Shown: one piece after another, positions 48,740 through 59,260 of the stretch | Layout of the letters: every line of letters begins with the position of its first letter | Numbering within the stretch: the first letter of the stretch is position 1 | Source: Vitellaria paradoxa | Lineage: Eukaryota > Streptophyta > Magnoliopsida > Ericales > Sapotaceae | DNA length: 64,000 nucleotides | Direction of reading: 5' to 3' | Assembly (NCBI GenBank): GCA_019916065.1 | Contig: CM034238.1 | Location: 32,435,721-32,499,720, forward strand | Position numbers and translations under genes: made by a program | The notes under the pieces: generated by a model | What the model was told of the DNA's origin: nothing | The model's database searches: none | The model's input: only the letters and a program-made list of their open reading frames with translations

Positions 48740-51650
48740 TATAATTCGTTTTAATCTTTCACAATCAAAACAAATTCAAGTAATCTACGGAAATTAATTA
48801 CACCATTTCTTATGCATAATGTTACAAGGAAAAAAAAAAAAAAAACACACAAACGCACACCCATTGCACAAAGGAAATAAAAAACAAGAATCCAAACTGA
48901 AAATTGGCTGAAAATTGGCCCTAGATAAGAAAAGAGATGGTAAAAAATTTTCACAGAAGAAAAAAATCACAAAATTCCCAACAACTTGAAAATGGTCGTA
49001 GTGAAAAAACAAATCAAAATTTCAATTTTCAATAGCATCATAGTGAAAACTAGTGATAAATTTGAAAATAAAATAATAAAAAAAGCAGTTGCATTATCTG
49101 TCCTTTAGACTAAGAAATACAATAAAATAAAATAAAATAAAAATTGGGGGAATAAGAATCTCTAAAGGACCAACATTCAAATACCCAATTCATCTTTTCA
49201 GGAGAAAAATTCCAATGTCAAACATAGAATTGAGTTTAAATGAAAAAATGAATTAAAATACCCACCACAAATACCCATAAAAATCCCCAACTCAATTTGC
49301 AAAAAGAAAAGGGAAATTAGACTTACCAACAAGAAACACTTTCCCATTTTGTTTTTCAGACAAATAAACCCAGAGAAAGCCATTTCTAAATGCACAAGCA
49401 TACGCAGAGAGGTATATATACAATCAGAGGGAGAGAAGTTTTACCTTTGGAAGTGGTGTAGGCGGATCCACAATTGTGCCACCATTTTTCTTCCTTCAAA
49501 GTTCAAAACCCAAAACTAAGAGAACCAAAACTTGCTCGCGCACAGACAGAGAGAGAGAGAGGGAGAGAGAGAGAGAACTGTTAATGAGAGTGGGAACATG
49601 ATGAGAGTGCGTCTATTTGTTACAAACAAACAACAGTAAGTGGGGACACCTATGGCACTTATTATCTCTGTGTACAGACGTACTCTCTAGTGTAGAGTAA
49701 ATTAATGCATATTTTTAGACGAGGGAGATGAGAAAGGAAAAATAAAAAGAAAAATTGATTTCAGGAGTTTCGTGGTTTGTAATTTGGACTATTGGATTAA
49801 AATTTTAAATTCATTTTTTTTAATTAAAATACTCTAAATGCATTTGAACCATTAGATTAAAAAAAAAAAAACTTGTTAAAAGCTAAAATTTAAAAAAAAA
49901 AAAAATTATTTACTAGTAACACTGTTAAACAATTAAAGTTAAATTAAGAATTTTTTGCTAGAAATTTTTATTCGGGAAGAAGAGTTGCTATTGCTAAAAA
50001 TTTGCATTTAATTGGTTCGCTTTTTTGAGAATTATTTTTACTTTTGTCTATCGTTGTTCTACTATTTTTGATACTTGGGTTTTTTTATCTACGTCTTTTT
50101 TTTCCTATATATTTGTTAATTTTATATTATACAATTCAAACCCCCTCTTAACTTGTGTCATAGTTGTTTGAACAAATACATGTGTGCATAAATAAAATGT
50201 CAATAATCCATTTTTAAAGTTGACTTTTTTAATTTGAGAATAAGCTTCTTTAATTTATTAAAAAAAAATGTGACATCTAACTTTTACATAAACAATAGAT
50301 GTGATAAGAAAGATAGTAATTTGAGAATTAATTTTCAAAGAACCAAAAATTGAGAATTATTTTTCAAGAGAGTATTATTATGGCCAAAATTCAGAAAATT
50401 TTGCTTTGAAAATATGTTTTAAGGTGTTCTAGAATTTGACTGATTATTAGATTAAAAAATTAAAAATTAAAAAGAAAAATAAAAAATAATATAAATATAT
50501 AATTTAATTGTACATTAGAATGCCCAAAAAAAAAAACCAAGATGGAACTCAACTTCGATCTCAACACCACTGAAAGCATATTTTTTATGGTCTCATATGT
50601 TTCTTTGGTTTTGATTTTTTAGAAAATGAGACTAAAAATAATATTACTACATATTTTAATAAATAAAATTAAAAAATATAAAATTGAAACCAAAATCAAA
50701 TAATAATTTCTATTGTTTTTAGTTTTTTATAAAGAAAGAGATTTATCTTTATTAAATTGTGGAAGAAAAATAAGGATGAAAATAGAAATAGGAGCCTTTT
50801 GGGTAGAATTGAAATTGTGAGAAATGTGCACGAAATGAGCTTCGACCAACATAATTTCCTTTTCTTTTCCTGAAAACTTTCAGTTTTCAACTTCGAATTT
50901 TCATTTTTATTTTTTTGAAAACTAAACATGAAAATTCATTTTGTAAATTTGTTTCCAGTTTTTAGTTTCCAAGAAGATGAAAATTATTTTCAAAATTTTT
51001 AAAAATTGAAACATAAAAATTTATTTTTTTCTATTTGACAAAACTTTCAATTTTTAATTTTCGGATTCATTAAAACCAATTTGATAAATTTGTTTCCAGT
51101 TTTTAGTTTTTAAAAAAATAAAAATTGTTTTAAACTTTTTAAAAATTATAGAAACAAAAAATATATGTTTCTCAAGTTTTTATTTTTTTTTTCTACCTCC
51201 ACCTCCACTACCACTACTAGTCAAAACCAAAGGACCAGATGAGCCTTGAGTCTTGTGATGTTTTAAAAAAAAATTCTTCCTCTATAATCCTATGATGCAG
51301 GCCATTCAATTAGAACATAGCCTAAATGAAACTAAGCTAAGGCTAAATAAAAAGAAAAGTATGGGCTATGATCTAAGAGTAAGTATTCATAAATCTTATA
51401 TGATAGATGAAAACAAATAATGTATTTTTCTTCATTAATGGCGGAAAAATGAATAATCAAGTGGTCTGCTCAAGACAAAAGCAACTGAACAGCATTTTAC
51501 ACGCGCATTAATGTACACATTCAATATCGTGAAAAGATGGTTGGCTTAGTCTACCCAAACTTGGTAAAATTTTAGATCAATAACTAGTTCAAATTTCAAA
51601 ACTTAGTATTAATCCTCTCTTTATTAGGTTAATTATCAATAATCAATTTT
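48740..51650. repeat. Duplicated promoter/first-exon block, copy 1
   Basis: Shares with 58,350-60,625 the intron-1-like DNA (AACAAATTCAAGTAATCT, TTTCTTATGCATAAT), the first-exon cassette (49,445-49,485), the (GA)n tract and the AT-rich upstream DNA up to TTAATTATCAATAATCAA. Copy 1 is longer because of AT-rich insertions such as 49,740-50,430. Beyond 51,650 the two copies diverge. On the minus strand, copy 1 faces the modules at 47.9 kb. Confidence 0.82.
49326..49600 (-). promoter_or_regulatory. Candidate transcript start and first exons, copy 1
   Basis: A 41-nt coding start (49,445-49,485) reads MVAQLWIRLHHFQ and ends at AAAG/GTAAAAC. Further 3', 49,326-49,384 reads MAFSGFICLKNKMGKCFLL and ends at TTG/GTAAGTC. 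Upstream is a (GA)n tract (49,549-49,577), common in plant core promoters and 5' UTRs. Both donors and both short readings are preserved in copy 2. I do not recognise the gene. A transcript is an inference; nothing here proves expression. Confidence 0.45.
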
Positions 51651-51797
51651 TTTTAAATTCTATTTTGATTTAGACCCAAGTTTTTGTCTTTTTTTTTTTT
51701 TTTTTTTGGGGTGCTTTGTTTACCTTGTTTTTTAAGGTCTAAACTTTTTAGGACACCATCTAGCTAAATACACTACTAAAAGGTAAAAATAAAGTAC

Positions 51798-53096
51798 CTG
51801 GTGGAGTTCCACAGCACATGTTGCGCGCATCAATATGCTCAACTTCAAGACCAATAAACCATGAACCAAGTGACACGTCTTCATTGGCAAACTTATGCAA
51901 TATGGCCCTGCAGACAATCAACACCTCCAAGAGATATAGCAAACTGTGCAGGGGAAAAAAATTATATCATGTGAGATGATGTCAAATTTAAGTCATCTCA
52001 GAGAGTCTGCAAGCTCCTACATATGAAGCCACTAAGCAAATAGATTTAGCAACATCAGCCAACAGTTCTATGGCAAAATTTCAGTGGATTTTGGGAAGTT
52101 AATTTTAAGGTTTGTTGATTTCAATAGTTTTACTACTCCATAATTTTGGCCAAGTTTATGCATTTAAGCATAAAAATCAAAGTATATTATCCCATTTGTC
52201 ATTGAAAATAGAGTTAAAATTTTAAAAACTGTTGGCAATGCAAGCAAACCAGAACAGTTATACTTGACTTGGCACAAAAGAAAATGCCTGTTGAGCCCTT
52301 AACCTTTTCCATCTGCTAATACAGCACATAGTAAATGAGCTTGAAAGAAAAATTTAAAAATAAAAAACTCAATCCATACTGATTAATTGACATGTATGTC
52401 GCCAAATCCTTTGAGATAGCATAAATCTGCCTAGTAGCATGTCTGAAGTACTTGTTCCCTTCCCCGCCAAACTTCCACTACTCTGGCTCATGGTACTTGA
52501 CATTCCTAGAGAATAGTAAAGAAGTGTTAAAAAGAAGAAATATAAAGACTACTGCAGGAAACAGATCAATATCAAAGTTCTTATGATTACTTTTGAGAAA
52601 GAACAGGTCCAGGTTTCATACACCCAGTGTACACTCTAGGTTTTGATCAGTGACGAGCAAAAGTTGCAGCCAACATACCTGCAGAAGCCAAACATGTGCC
52701 AAAGTTGACTTTGATTTGGGGGGGGGGGGGACCAAATTTTCACTAATGAACCGAATAGTGAAATAGAAGAAAATGAAAATAAAGAAAGAAAAAAGAAATA
52801 CAAAGAGGCAGCATATACCTAAGTTGACATGGACATCATCATCTACTTTCACAAAGAAATCAGCATCCCATTTTGCAATAGTAGTGGAGAAGAAAATTTT
52901 GGTTTTTGCAGACAATTCATGGTATCCTTCAACTGCTCTAGCAAGATAACATGAAGACCAAGATTAAGAAATGTCCACAATATTTTTTTATATATAAGTA
53001 GACATCCGAAGTGTGCCTCTTACCAACCTAAGGAAGTCCTTATGCTGTGCATCTTCTGAATTAATAGCTCTATCTACTATGCTGTTAGAAGTGGCA
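51798..53096 (-). pseudogene. Beta-1,3-galactosyltransferase (GT31, plant B3GALT type), five exons, truncated pseudogene
   Basis: Minus-strand exons in protein order: 53,024-53,096 (ATSNSIVDRAINSEDAQHKD), 52,819-52,940 ([15 protein letters not shown], and [11 protein letters not shown] with the DxD metal-binding motif intact), 52,591-52,679 (MLAATFARH, stop, [10 protein letters not shown]), 52,381-52,506 (YHEPE, stop, [18 protein letters not shown]) and 51,798-51,907 ([27 protein letters not shown]). The enzymes are Golgi type II membrane proteins that add galactose to arabinogalactan and N-glycans. Two premature stops (52,647-52,649 and 52,478-52,480) and the missing last exon and N-terminal half show it is dead. 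The terminal exon should lie below 51,798, exactly where the duplicated block ends, so the block boundary probably removed it. Confidence 0.88.
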
Positions 53097-53281
53097 CTAC
53101 ACCAATCAAAACAAATGGCATTCAGCATAAGCCCCATTCATAGCCTTATATAATGCAAATATATTGTAGCAAGAGCAAAATGTATCCTGCATTTCACAAT
53201 ATATCCAAAGGATCTATGTTCGTTTGATTCTTAAATTAATGTCGATAAATGAGCCAAAAGATCAACAAGAAAATGAATAGA

Positions 53282-53303
53282 TCTCTCTCTCTCTCTCTCT
53301 CAC
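53282..53303. repeat. (CT)n microsatellite
   Basis: About ten CT units between the galactosyltransferase exons and the SINE-like element. Confidence 0.85.
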
Positions 53304-53419
53304 TCTCACATAGGCACTACACACTAAAATATACAAGTTTAGCCAATTTCCAAAGAAAAAGGAGCAGAAACATTCATGAATGAACTAGATACTTGAAACA
53401 CACAAATACTTATCAAGAA

Positions 53420-53650
53420 GAATAAAGCAACAATAAACCACACGGGTGAGTTCAGCGATAAGACCTCTATGAATAAAGCAGCAATAAACCACACAGGTGA
53501 GTTCAGCGATAAGACTTCTACCAATTTAAGTAGAAGTTACTGGTTCAAACGCCGGCTGCATTTCGTATCTCCTGGGTGTGGGTAAAGAGTTTCCAATCAA
53601 TTAATGCCACCAAATGTGGGGATACTGCTAGTATAAATTTAAAAAAAAAT
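53420..53650 (+). mobile_element. Candidate SINE with duplicated 5' half
   Basis: An RNA polymerase III B-box-like GGTTCAAACGC (53,542-53,552) is followed by TTTCGTATCTCCTGGGTGTG and an A-rich tail at 53,638-53,660. The 51 bp before it (GAATAAAGCA to AAGAC) occur twice in tandem, at 53,420 and 53,471, which would duplicate the A-box region. Size and layout fit a tRNA-derived SINE. A clear target duplication was not identified. Confidence 0.45.
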
Positions 53651-53654
53651 GAAA

Positions 53655-54470
53655 ATAAAACATTGACATAATAACAAATCAAGTGGTCCATCTCCCCCAT
53701 ATAACACTACTTGTTTAAGTGAACTCATTCAGCTCAATAAAGTCGTGTCACTGTCATTCCGCAGCTTTGATGTATAAAACAATTGTGTTAATTACCCAAG
53801 CAAATTGCACAAAACATCGCATGAAGCTTCAACCTTTCACCTTTTTGGCAAATTAAAAGGCAGTGATCTTTACAACTTTTAGATCCCCAAAATTTTGACC
53901 TGCCTTTGAAATCTTAAAAATAGCACTAACGATGTCAACACCACCTATTTACTGGGAAGAAAATATACAAAATCCACTTGGTCCATCCAATAATCTCATT
54001 TGAAACACCTTATCCAGAACTATCTTAGCCATAATCCATATTTCTATAAGAACGACCATGAAAGAAGCACAAGGCAAGCATCATGCATGCCAGGTAACAT
54101 GTTTATTCAAAGGATAGTTATCCACCATTTAAGACCAACCATAATGCAACTAAGTTGACACAAATTTTTATGAAGATACTTTGGCTGAATTTCTTTTTTT
54201 TCCCCTCCAATTCAGTAAAAAGCCCTCAGTTTCATTTTGAAGATATAATTAATTGAAAATCAAATGTTGGAACCTTAATGTAATCCAAATTTTATACAAA
54301 GTTAAGCTTTGTTAACAAATTTTCCAACAGAAACAGTGTTGAAGTAATTATCACTATGAAACACAGATATAATAAAAAATTATCAACCTTACCTAAATAA
54401 AGCAGGAAAACGTGAAAACCAATAAAAGCAACACATGCCCGTAAAATGTAATACATAAAACACGCATACA
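53655..54470. other. No gene recognised
   Basis: Between the SINE-like element and the PheRS exons. No further galactosyltransferase or PheRS exons could be read. AT-rich with T-runs near 54,195. Confidence 0.45.
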
Positions 54471-54474
54471 ATAC

Positions 54475-54803
54475 CTCCAATCTGATAAGATCACTGAACT
54501 AGTTCAGAGGCAAAGGCTTCATAGATGCAAGTTTTCTCTTTGGAATTTCATTGTATCCATAAACAATGGCAACATCCTTTCAAAGAAATAAGGAATAGAC
54601 CACATGAGGTACAATTCACTTGATGACGGCATGACATCGTCAGCTTTTCTTAACTGAAATTTTATTGTCCATATCTCTGCTACATCACAAGGATGAAGAA
54701 TATCACCTCTAGTAGGAGGAACAGACACATTGAAAGTGCACTCTTTATCGCCTGAGACAAGCTTCTCAACATGCAATTGCATTTTATTCAACAAACTAGC
54801 AAC
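54475..54803 (-). pseudogene. Phenylalanyl-tRNA synthetase beta chain (cytosolic type), two exons, pseudogene
   Basis: Exon 54,675-54,803 begins after TTCAG and reads VASLLNKMQLHVEKLVSGD, then NVSVPPTRGDILHPCDVAE. Exon 54,475-54,576 reads DVAIVYGYNEIPKRKLASM, KPLPLN, a stop where Gln is expected, FSDLIRLE, ending at a GTATTG donor. Together they are the B5-domain region of the beta subunit, which with the alpha subunit charges tRNA-Phe. The 98-nt intron between them has lost its donor: GAG is followed by AT where GT is expected, so the reading frame runs on into intron. The remaining roughly 20 exons of the gene are absent. The defects are independent of those in the flanking galactosyltransferase pieces. 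Confidence 0.82.
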
Positions 54804-55009
54804 CTGAAGGCTAGAACAATTGACGTGTTTATTCATACATCATACAAAACAAATTAGGGTATATACATACATGTGGTTTATTTGCAATTGAATGGGTTAG
54901 TCATGCACAATATAGATGAAATAGCAAAAATGCTTGCATCCTAGTGGAAAATGAGTTGCATGCTTTGATTAGATGAACCAGAGACTGTGATGTGAGATTA
55001 CGACTGTTC

Positions 55010-55330
55010 AGAAGGGAAACAATGGTTGAACCCTCGAAGCAAGAGTTGATTCCCCAGCGGAGTCGCCAGCTATCGCGACCGGATCCGAGTGCTGGGGTCG
55101 ACAAGCGCAGGTCGTGAGTCTTTATTATAACATGGTGCATCCGAGATCACCCAAATGATAAAAATGTGTCCTCATTTTGAAATAGGGCATTGATTACAGA
55201 AATTAGGAGTCGCCACCCAATACTTTAAAAATGGATATGTCGAGGAACCCGAGTTTTGGTTTAAGTTAAAAGGTGTTTTGATTTACATTTTTTAAATAGT
55301 GACAAGTGGCATTTTTTAGTAACTCTCAAC
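55010..55330 (-). mobile_element. Ty3/gypsy-type LTR retrotransposon fragment (LTR end/PBS side)
   Basis: On the minus strand there are two GGCGACTCC words, the second as TGGCGACTCCGCTGGGGAAT, a phrase I know from the region after the 5' LTR of many plant gypsy elements. GC-rich GACCTGCGCTTGTCGAC and TCGGATCCGGTCGCG stand out from the AT-rich flanks. No gag or pol is present. It lies directly upstream (minus strand) of the PheRS exons. Confidence 0.5.
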
Positions 55331-55710
55331 TAGTCTGTGCAATCAGAGATAATGACCACTCTGAATGACAGAAAAATACACGAGGAGCCAAAACTATTTC
55401 AATTTCCAAAAATCCTACCCTCTGAAATATACAAACTTGACCATCCCCCAAAAATCCTAGCTCACATGGCACAAGATGGTTGCCAAATTATTCAATTAGA
55501 AATTATTCAAATTATTCAATTAGAAACAATCTGCATTCTTGGTAAGATAAGTACTTATATTCCATTTTCAACAAAGCAAATCTAGTACCATACAACATGT
55601 CAAACTTCTAACAGTAAAACTACCTTGCATCTTTTTGGTACCAGGACAATCATGTGCATGTGCAGTTATAAGTGTAAGACCAACTATACTTTGTTCTAAA
55701 GTGTTAGGCC
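55331..55710. other. No gene recognised
   Basis: The plus-strand frame 55,337-55,585 is low in complexity (repeated IIQLE from the tandem ATTATTCAATTAGAA at 55,487-55,525) and I do not consider it a gene. Confidence 0.45.
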
Positions 55711-55714
55711 ATTA

Positions 55715-56085
55715 AGGAGTAACAGTATCATAAGATGTGTGGCGGAAATAAGGACACCAAGATGGATGTGTGGTAATATAAGAAAAAATACGATAAAAAA
55801 TGATTATATGTAAAATAAAGTTGAGGCCATTTAAGATAGTTATGCATGTCCAACGTAGATTTAGGGATCTACCAATATGGAAGAGTGAATCAATTCAAGC
55901 AGAAGGGATAAAAAGGACAAAAGGTAGACCTAAGATTACGTGAGATGAAATTGTAAGAAAAACCTAATTTTACATAACGTCATAGAAAACATAGCATATG
56001 ACATAAATGAATGGAGAAAGAGGATCCATGTAATTGACCCTAACTAGTTTGGGGCTAAAACTTTGTTGAGTTGAGTCAAGGGTAT
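55715..56085 (+). pseudogene. RTE-clade LINE, 3' end of ORF, decayed
   Basis: Scattered across frames are RWMCGNIRKN (55,760), a TKGRP-type box where the family has RGRPKxTW (55,920) and EWRKRIHVIDPN (56,010-56,045). These are in the same order and spacing as the end of the plant RTE-type reverse transcriptase, RWMCG...GHVQRR...GRPK.TW...AEWR.RIHVADP. The 3' flank has the TTGTTGAGTTGAGT phrase usual after RTE elements. Many stops are present. Confidence 0.75.
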
Positions 56086-56160
56086 CCCCACTTTTGGCGG
56101 GACTTGAATCCTAGAGCTCTTGACCCATCCTACCAGAAGCAAGGCTTCAAATTTTGAAAT
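56086..56160 (-). mobile_element. SINE-like scrap next to the RTE element
   Basis: On the minus strand GGATTCAAGTCCCGCC resembles a tRNA B-box, preceded by GGTAGGATGGGTCAAGAG and followed by AAAAGTGGGGATACCC. It adjoins the RTE 3' end. Too short to classify further. Confidence 0.35.
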
Positions 56161-57115
56161 AGTGACAAAAAAAAAAACCATCTATATATTAAATAGTATT
56201 AGGTTGTTTTATAGAAGCATTCACATCATTCAGTAGTACTAATAGAACAAGAACCCACACAAGAGACAAAAAAGGGGCATAGAAGGATTTACATCATTCA
56301 CTAATAGTAATTGAACAAACAGAGGTAGGGAGCACACAACAAATAATATATAAACTGCCACAACCACAATTAGGGTATCAAAAAAAGAAGGTTATTTCAA
56401 AATCCAGCAATATTACATTGTTAACAACTAACTGCAAAGTTTTAAATGGAAAAAAAAAAAAAAAGTTGATTTAGCAAATATTTGTTTTCCAAAGAGCAGT
56501 AAACAATACAATATGATATTCTTAAGTTGTAAATATAGAGTTTGCATATGTAAACCTCACCTGAAGAAAGAAAGTTAAAAATCAGATGGAAAAAAAAAGG
56601 AAAGAAAGAAAACACGGACAGCTACCAACAATGTTGGAGACCAGCAACAGATCACAGGCTAACCAGAAAGATTGAGGGCCAATCAAAGACGAAAGTCACC
56701 TAGGGTTCAGATCCAAAACTTAATGCCCTAAGATTAAAAAAGTGGTGGTTCATCTTCATAGCCACGGAAGTTGGAGTGAACCACAGATCTATAACCTTCT
56801 GTTGAGAGTATAAATAAAAATATAAGTAACAAAGCTGCCCCTTACCCTAATGAACTGACTAATGAAAATCTCTTGGTGTTGATGTAAGAGGCATTAAATT
56901 CAGGATAGTGGACCCTTCCACCAGCAAAAACCATTTTAAGATAATTTATTAAATTACTCACAAGGCTTGCCCTTGAAACTCTAAAACATCAACTACTGCA
57001 TTACCTGACACTTGTAAACAGATTGTCAAATAAATCCTGACCAGAATGAATTAAATCAATGAACAAATTAACTCCACCTCACAATATGATGTCCCATGTA
57101 TAGTTAGAGGAATGT
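56161..57115. other. No gene recognised
   Basis: Plus-strand A-rich DNA, including A-tracts at 56,168-56,178 and 56,450-56,464. No conserved reading was found. Confidence 0.4.
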
Positions 57116-57117
57116 AC

Positions 57118-57958
57118 CTTGCATAACTTAAGGATATAAGCCAAGATCCGCAAACAGCTTTCAGTCGTCAAATTTTTTAAATCATCACTAGGAAAACCAC
57201 CATAAAACATAGCAAACAAGTCGACTACAATACCTCATATCTCTAAATTGGTGTTGTGTACATACACTGTTTTATTATCCTGAAAGGGAGGTGGAAAGGA
57301 TAAAATAATAAAAAGAAGGAATGATTAAGTAGGGAAAATGTATAACAGTTAGCACGAACACAACTCACCTACCATACAACCCAACATGTGTCTGAGAATC
57401 AATAATCAGAGAAAAGGACTTGAATACAGGGGCATACCAAGTTAACTGAGAAAACCCATAGCTAGCTATATTCCTGTTGTCACCTAATAAGTGCTTCCCA
57501 TCTAAATCAGCTACAGCAATAGCCCTTTCAAGCACTCTAAAGAACACCTGAATGGGACCCTCCTTCAATAACAATGGTTGAGAAGAGATGGTAATTGAAA
57601 GTTAAATTTTTTTCATCCACCAACTGCTTTTGTGAATAAACAAATTAACTGGATAACTTAATTAAATAGCTTAGCAGATGTTCCAATAACATAGCAAGAA
57701 AATCAAGCAATCTGTAAACCTGAAAAGTGCAAGATAAGTGAGAACAATAGCAAAAGCAGATGCCACATGCTGAAAATTTTAAACAGATGAAATAGCCACC
57801 ACCTTGTAAACATCTATGTCCGGTAACGGAGATAATTCAGAAATTCGATCACGAATCAACAAAAGTATGGGGCATAGAAGTACACAAGCATGATCCGCAT
57901 TAAGGCATGCAATACGTATAGTAAACACCCATAGCATGTCTTGTACAACTACCAACGT
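57118..57958 (-). pseudogene. Three exons of an unidentified conserved protein (possibly VIRILIZER-like)
   Basis: Three minus-strand open stretches have good splice borders: 57,803-57,958 (after TTAATCAG; TLVVVQDMLWVFTIRIACLN, then RDRISELSPLPDIDVYK; donor AAG/GTGGTG), about 57,369-57,577 (LLKEGPIQVFFRVLERAIAV, NRNIASYGFSQLTWYAPVFK; donor TAG/GTGAGT) and 57,118-57,233 (VVDLFAMFYGGFPSDDLKNL, CLRILAYILKLC; donor AAG/GTACAT). None contains a stop, unlike the neighbouring fragments, so they are either young or still under constraint. The helical, leucine-rich character suits a large ARM/HEAT-type protein. The phrase order reminds me of the m6A-writer subunit VIRILIZER, but I hold that only weakly. 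It lies between the copy-2 first exon (59.1 kb) and the PheRS pieces. Confidence 0.5.
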
Positions 57959-58627
57959 CTGATTAACAAAAATAAAATTATCAAAATAGTGACAAAATGA
58001 AGAATAAGGTACACTCAAAACATTTTCAAAACAGGACTGATTGCACAGTCAAGCAAATTTAACAACCAGGTCAGGCAACTTGAGCAATGACATCAGCATT
58101 ACAACAAAATATTCAATGAAGAAAAGTAATATCCTCCGTACACCACAAAATATAATTGTAACAAAGAACAACAAGAATACTCTTAAAAAGTCAAGGGAAA
58201 AAAATGAAAAAGACCATAGATATGATGGATAATGATGTGATCTTAGAACCTGTTCAAGAAGAGTTAAATCAGCTGTTCAAGAAGAGAAGTTGATTGCAAT
58301 TCTGGCAACACATGCGCGCATGCACACTGGCTAAAATTAGGCCCACATAAGCAATTCGGTTTAATCTGCCACAGTCAAAACAAATTCAAGTAATCTGTGG
58401 AAATTAATTATGCCATTTCTTATGCATAATATTAGAGAAAAAAACACAAATGCACACCCATTGCACAAAGAAAAAAAAACGAGAATCAAAACTGAAAATT
58501 TGCCCTAGATAGCAAAAGACATGGTACAAAAGTTCACAGAAGAAAAAAACCACAAATTTTCCAACAACCTAAAAATGGTCACAGTGAAAAAAAAAATCAG
58601 AATTTCAATTTTCAGAAGCATCACAAA

Positions 58628-58885
58628 TACCCATAATTTGTTGAGACTAAGACATACCCATACTCTACCCATAATCTGCTGAGACTAAGAATAATCGGTT
58701 GTATAATCTGAAATGGGTGTGCATCAGAATTGAGAATAATCGGTTGTATAATCAGAATTGAGATACCCATAATCGGTATTGTATAATCAGAATTGAGATA
58801 CCCGCAACCGGTGATGCACACAACCGGTTGTATAATCTGAAATACCCATAATCGGTTGTATAGTCTGAAATACAATCAGAATTTC
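58628..58885. repeat. Degenerate tandem array built on ATAATCGGTTGTATAATC
   Basis: About seven partial copies of a unit near CCCATAATCGGTTGTATAAT plus CTGAAATA / CAGAATTGAGATA, with variants ACAACCGGTTGT and ATAATCGGTATTG. The word ACCGGTTGT/ACAACCGG makes parts palindromic. It is absent from copy 1 at the matching place (about 49,080-49,200). Confidence 0.8.
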
Positions 58886-58984
58886 AATTTTCAGATTATA
58901 CAACAGATTATACAAATTAAAATGCCCACCGCAAATACCCATAAAAATCCCCAACGCAATTTGCAAAAAGAAAAGGGAAATTAG

Positions 58985-59260
58985 ACTTACAAACAAGAAA
59001 CGCCTTCGCATTTTGTTTTTCAGATAAATAAACCCAGAAAAAGCTATTTTCAAATGCAGAAGCATACGCAAATGTGTATACATATACAATTAAAGGGAGT
59101 GAAGAAGTTTACCTTTCGAAGTGGTGTCGTCGGAGCCACAATTGTAGCACCATTTTTCTTCCTTCAAAGTTTAAAACCAAAACTCAGAGAACCCTAAACT
59201 CGGGAAGGAGGGAGAGAGAGAGAGAGAGAGAGACACCTGCCAACGAGAGTGGCAGCACGA
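58985..59260 (-). promoter_or_regulatory. Candidate transcript start and first exons, copy 2
   Basis: The 41-nt start (59,113-59,153) reads MVLQLWLRRHHFE and ends at AAAG/GTAAAC. The second reading (near 59,030) is FSGFIYLKNKMRRRFL, ending at GTAAGTC. Length, frame and both donors agree with copy 1 although several codons differ. Transcription would run toward the exons at 57-58 kb. The gene is not recognised. Confidence 0.45.

Noticed and set aside
53542..53552. tRNA gene
   Set aside because: Only a B-box-like word; no cloverleaf with paired acceptor and anticodon arms could be drawn.
55337..55585. 82-codon plus-strand frame with IIQLE repeats
   Set aside because: Produced by a short tandem ATTATTCAATTAGAA duplication; no family resemblance.
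58628..58885. CRISPR-like array
   Set aside because: Units are degenerate, spacers are not unique or of constant length, and the DNA is plant nuclear.
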